A stretch of DNA of 64,000 nucleotides from Rhizobium sp. 11515TR (GTDB lineage: Bacteria; Pseudomonadota; Alphaproteobacteria; Rhizobiales; Rhizobiaceae), in NCBI RefSeq assembly GCF_002277895.1, contig NZ_CP022999.1, positions 1,116,001 through 1,180,000 on the forward strand. Reading direction: 5' to 3'. Shown here piece after piece: positions 62,126 through 64,000 of the stretch (positions are counted from its first letter, which is position 1; each line of letters begins with the position of its first letter). Both the position numbers and the translations under genes were made by a program. Under the pieces are notes generated by a model. It worked only from the letters and a program-made list of their open reading frames with translations. It did not search any database and was not told the origin of the DNA.

Positions 62126-63358
62126 ATGTCCAAAATGGAATTGAACAGACGCTCTCTATTGAAGCATTCGGCCGGCGTCATGGCGCTTGCGATCGGTGGC
62201 GGTACGCCATTCCTGTCGTCGCGAGCGGCCTACGCACAGGCTGCCAATCTCGCCAAGGAACAGCTGCGCACCATTGGTCTCTCGGTCACCGTTCAGGAGC
62301 GTATCCTCGATGAATTCCGCAAGGTGAGCGGCGTTGGCCAGACCTCGGGTACTGCGGCGACCTTTCCGGACGCACAGACCAAGATCCTGTCCGGTTCCAA
62401 GGATTACGATTGCTGGGAAATCATCGGCGAGCGCCTGCCGTCGATCGTCATGACCAACAATGTCGAGCCGGTTCCGGCCGCCTCCCTGAAGAACTGGGCC
62501 AATATCCGCGATACCTTCACCACGCCTTCCGACAAGTGGGAGCCGAAGCAGCAGATCGTCGGCCAGATCTGGGCCGATGACGCCAGGACCACGCTCAACA
62601 TGGTACCCGCGGTCTATAACTACGATTCCATCGGCTACAATCCCGACGTTCTCTCCGCCGAGGAAGCCAATACTTGGGCGGCGATCTTCGATCCGAAGTT
62701 CAAGGGCAAGTCCGGCCTCAACACCGATCCTCTGATCGCCTTCGGCCAGGCGATCATGGCCATGAACACGCTTGGCCTTCTGAATGTCAGGAACCCCGGC
62801 AATCCAAGCACGGCCGAAATCGACGAAGCGGCGAAGTTCCTCGTTTCGAAGAAGAAGGACGGGCAGTTCCGCGCGCTGTGGGGCGATTTCGGCGAGCTGG
62901 TCAATCTGATGGCATCGGGCGAGATGGTCGTCTGCGACGCCTGGCAGCCGGCCGTCATGGCGGTCAAGGCCCAGGGCAAGGCGTGCAAATATGCCGTTCC
63001 GAAGGAAGGCTATCGCGGCTGGGCGATCGGTCCGTCGATGATCGCGGGCACGCCGAACAAGGAAGCCGTGATCGCCTATGCCGATTACTGGCTCTCCGGC
63101 GAGCCCGGCATCACCGTTTCCGAACAGGGCTATTATTCGCCGTCGACCAATATTCAGAAGGTCATGGCGCCGGACAAATACGCCTTCTGGTACGAGGGCA
63201 AGCCGTGGGTCGGCGCTGCCGAGCGCGGCATCAAGGAAGGCGACCTGCGCGATGGCGGCTCGCTGGCGGAACGCGCCAAGAATGTTGCCTACTGGCATCA
63301 GTGGCCGGATGAATACGACCACCTTGTCCAGAAGTGGGATGAATTCCTCAATGCCTGA
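62126..63358 (+). CDS. Tat-exported ABC substrate-binding protein, PotD-like
   Basis: This 410-residue binding protein has a twin-arginine signal near the start (LNRRSLLKHSAGVMALAIGG), with cleavage near AYA-QAA. The mature domain is a PotD/Fbp-like fold (KILSGSKDYDCWEIIGERLP in the N-terminal lobe; LVNLMASGEMVVCDAWQPA in the hinge). GGAGAAC precedes the ATG. It belongs to the importer formed by the flanking permease and ATPase genes. Confidence 0.88.
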   Translation: MSKMELNRRSLLKHSAGVMALAIGGGTPFLSSRAAYAQAANLAKEQLRTIGLSVTVQERILDEFRKVSGVGQTSGTAATFPDAQTKILSGSKDYDCWEIIGERLPSIVMTNNVEPVPAASLKNWANIRDTFTTPSDKWEPKQQIVGQIWADDARTTLNMVPAVYNYDSIGYNPDVLSAEEANTWAAIFDPKFKGKSGLNTDPLIAFGQAIMAMNTLGLLNVRNPGNPSTAEIDEAAKFLVSKKKDGQFRALWGDFGELVNLMASGEMVVCDAWQPAVMAVKAQGKACKYAVPKEGYRGWAIGPSMIAGTPNKEAVIAYADYWLSGEPGITVSEQGYYSPSTNIQKVMAPDKYAFWYEGKPWVGAAERGIKEGDLRDGGSLAERAKNVAYWHQWPDEYDHLVQKWDEFLNA

Positions 63359-63394
63359 TCCGATGGCTGCTGCCGGCCATCCTATGCCGCGCGG

Positions 63395-63413
63395 GGAGGC
63401 GATGTCCGCCTCC
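63395..63413 (+). other. Intergenic hairpin after the binding-protein gene
   Basis: GGAGGCG (63395-63401) pairs perfectly with CGCCTCC (63407-63413) around ATGTC. No T-run follows. It sits between the binding-protein stop and the second ATPase, so it may stabilise the upstream mRNA. Confidence 0.4.
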
Positions 63414-63436
63414 TCGTCCACGCCCGGAGATCTCTC

Positions 63437-64000
63437 ATGATATATGATTTGGAACTTATCGATGTTGGCAAGGTCTACGACAATGGCACGCCTGCCGTCA
63501 TCGACTTCAATCTGTCGATCAGGAAAGGCGAATTCATCGCCTTCTTAGGCCCATCCGGCTGCGGCAAGACGACGACGCTCCGCATGATCGCAGGCTTCGA
63601 AAGCATTTCCTCCGGCGACATGATGATCAAGGGTGAGCGCATGAACGATGTCCGACCGCAGAAGCGGCCGACATCGATGATCTTCCAGAACTATGCTTTG
63701 TTCCCACATATGACCGTCCGGCGGAATGTCGGATATGGTCTCGAGGTGAAGGGCATGGCGAAGGCCGAGCGGGATGCGCGGGTCGACCGCATTCTCGCCA
63801 CCCTCGGGCTGGAGGATATCGCCGAGCGCAAGCCGGACAAGCTCTCCGGCGGCCAGCGTCAGCGCATCGCGCTTGCCCGCGGCCTCGTGGTCGAGCCGGA
63901 TGTGCTGCTTCTCGATGAGCCGCTGGGTGCTTTGGATGCCAATCTGCGCAAGGCGATCCAGAATGAGCTGAAGCTGCTGCAGAAGAAGCTTGGCGTGACT
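63437..64000 (+). CDS. Second ABC importer ATPase, PotA-like (3' end outside window)
   Basis: The frame runs from ATG 63437 to the window edge without a stop (188 residues seen). It has Walker A GPSGCGKTT, Q-loop FQNYALFPH, signature LSGGQRQR and Walker B LLLDEPLGALD. The window ends just before its switch-His loop, so its completeness cannot be checked. As the second ATPase in the same operon it could pair with the first, which lacks the switch His. Confidence 0.9.
   Translation, partial: MIYDLELIDVGKVYDNGTPAVIDFNLSIRKGEFIAFLGPSGCGKTTTLRMIAGFESISSGDMMIKGERMNDVRPQKRPTSMIFQNYALFPHMTVRRNVGYGLEVKGMAKAERDARVDRILATLGLEDIAERKPDKLSGGQRQRIALARGLVVEPDVLLLDEPLGALDANLRKAIQNELKLLQKKLGVT

Noticed and set aside
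62156..63421. 421-codon minus-strand frame opposite the second Tat-exported binding protein of the right-hand importer
   Set aside because: It overlaps a clear Tat-exported binding protein and has no start signal or domain.

Overview
The window looks like chromosome or chromid sequence of a member of the Rhizobiaceae (Rhizobium-like alphaproteobacterium). It has high GC with strong GC bias at third codon positions, tightly packed operons with ATGA/TGATG overlaps, several polyamine-type (Pot-like) ABC importers with Tat-type binding proteins, and families typical of rhizobia: AcnX, MHS permeases, DctB/DctD-like pairs, DUF899, TadE/TadG-like proteins and HyuA/HyuB. I see no rRNA, tRNA, IS element, CRISPR array or replication origin. 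The first and last genes are cut by the window edges.

Layout. (1) 1-11.1 kb: a hydroxyproline-type catabolic island. It holds a DapA-fold deaminase, an Ldh-fold pyrroline-carboxylate reductase, a DadA-like FAD enzyme, a one-chain aconitase X (cis-3-hydroxyproline dehydratase type), an SDR, a Pot-like ABC importer and a LuxR-type regulator. (2) 11.1-14.9 kb: DUF899 protein with a coupled small membrane protein, a winged-helix regulator, a beta-propeller protein and a 93-residue orphan preceded by a perfect hairpin. (3) 15.1-19.8 kb: MHS carboxylate permease divergent from a DctB-like kinase and a DctD-like regulator that lacks the GAFTGA loop. (4) 19.8-20.4 kb: an AT-rich islet with a possible 30-residue membrane peptide. 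(5) 20.4-24.0 kb: EmrAB-type efflux pump divergent from a TetR regulator, with a clear inverted-repeat operator. (6) 24.1-27.7 kb: copper operon (cysteine-containing secreted protein, PepSY membrane protein, PCuAC chaperone, SCO1, CopC). (7) 28.3-29.4 kb: membrane diguanylate cyclase. (8) 29.6-35.5 kb: CecR-YbhGFSR-type efflux system. (9) 35.5-36.8 kb: DUF882 peptidase-like protein. (10) 37.1-47.7 kb: MalT-like regulator, then HyuB-HyuA with a complete ABC importer. (11) 47.8-50.5 kb: orphan TadE/TadG-like surface proteins. (12) 50.6-56.0 kb: LysR regulator divergent from a five-gene operon (YcsF, biotinyl domain, biotin carboxylase, KipI, KipA). (13) 56.1-64.0 kb: a GntR regulator with two winged-helix domains, divergent from an ABC importer that carries two different ATPases and two internal SDRs.

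Theme. Three separate operons pair a Pot-like importer or a dedicated regulator with enzymes for cyclic imino acids or cyclic amides: hydroxyproline (region 1), hydantoin/oxoproline/lactam (HyuAB, region 10) and the YcsF/KipIA/biotin operon (region 12). The most novel candidate is region 12. The operon reads as a split urea-carboxylase-like machine (BC + BCCP + carboxyltransferase halves) plus a YcsF protein, so it may be a biotin-dependent amide or lactam-opening enzyme and not an ordinary acetyl-CoA carboxylase or a plain PxpABC 5-oxoprolinase. Other points for follow-up are the DctD-like protein without GAFTGA, the ABC ATPase with Gly in place of the switch His next to a second ATPase gene, and the tandem-HTH GntR protein with repeated putative operators.
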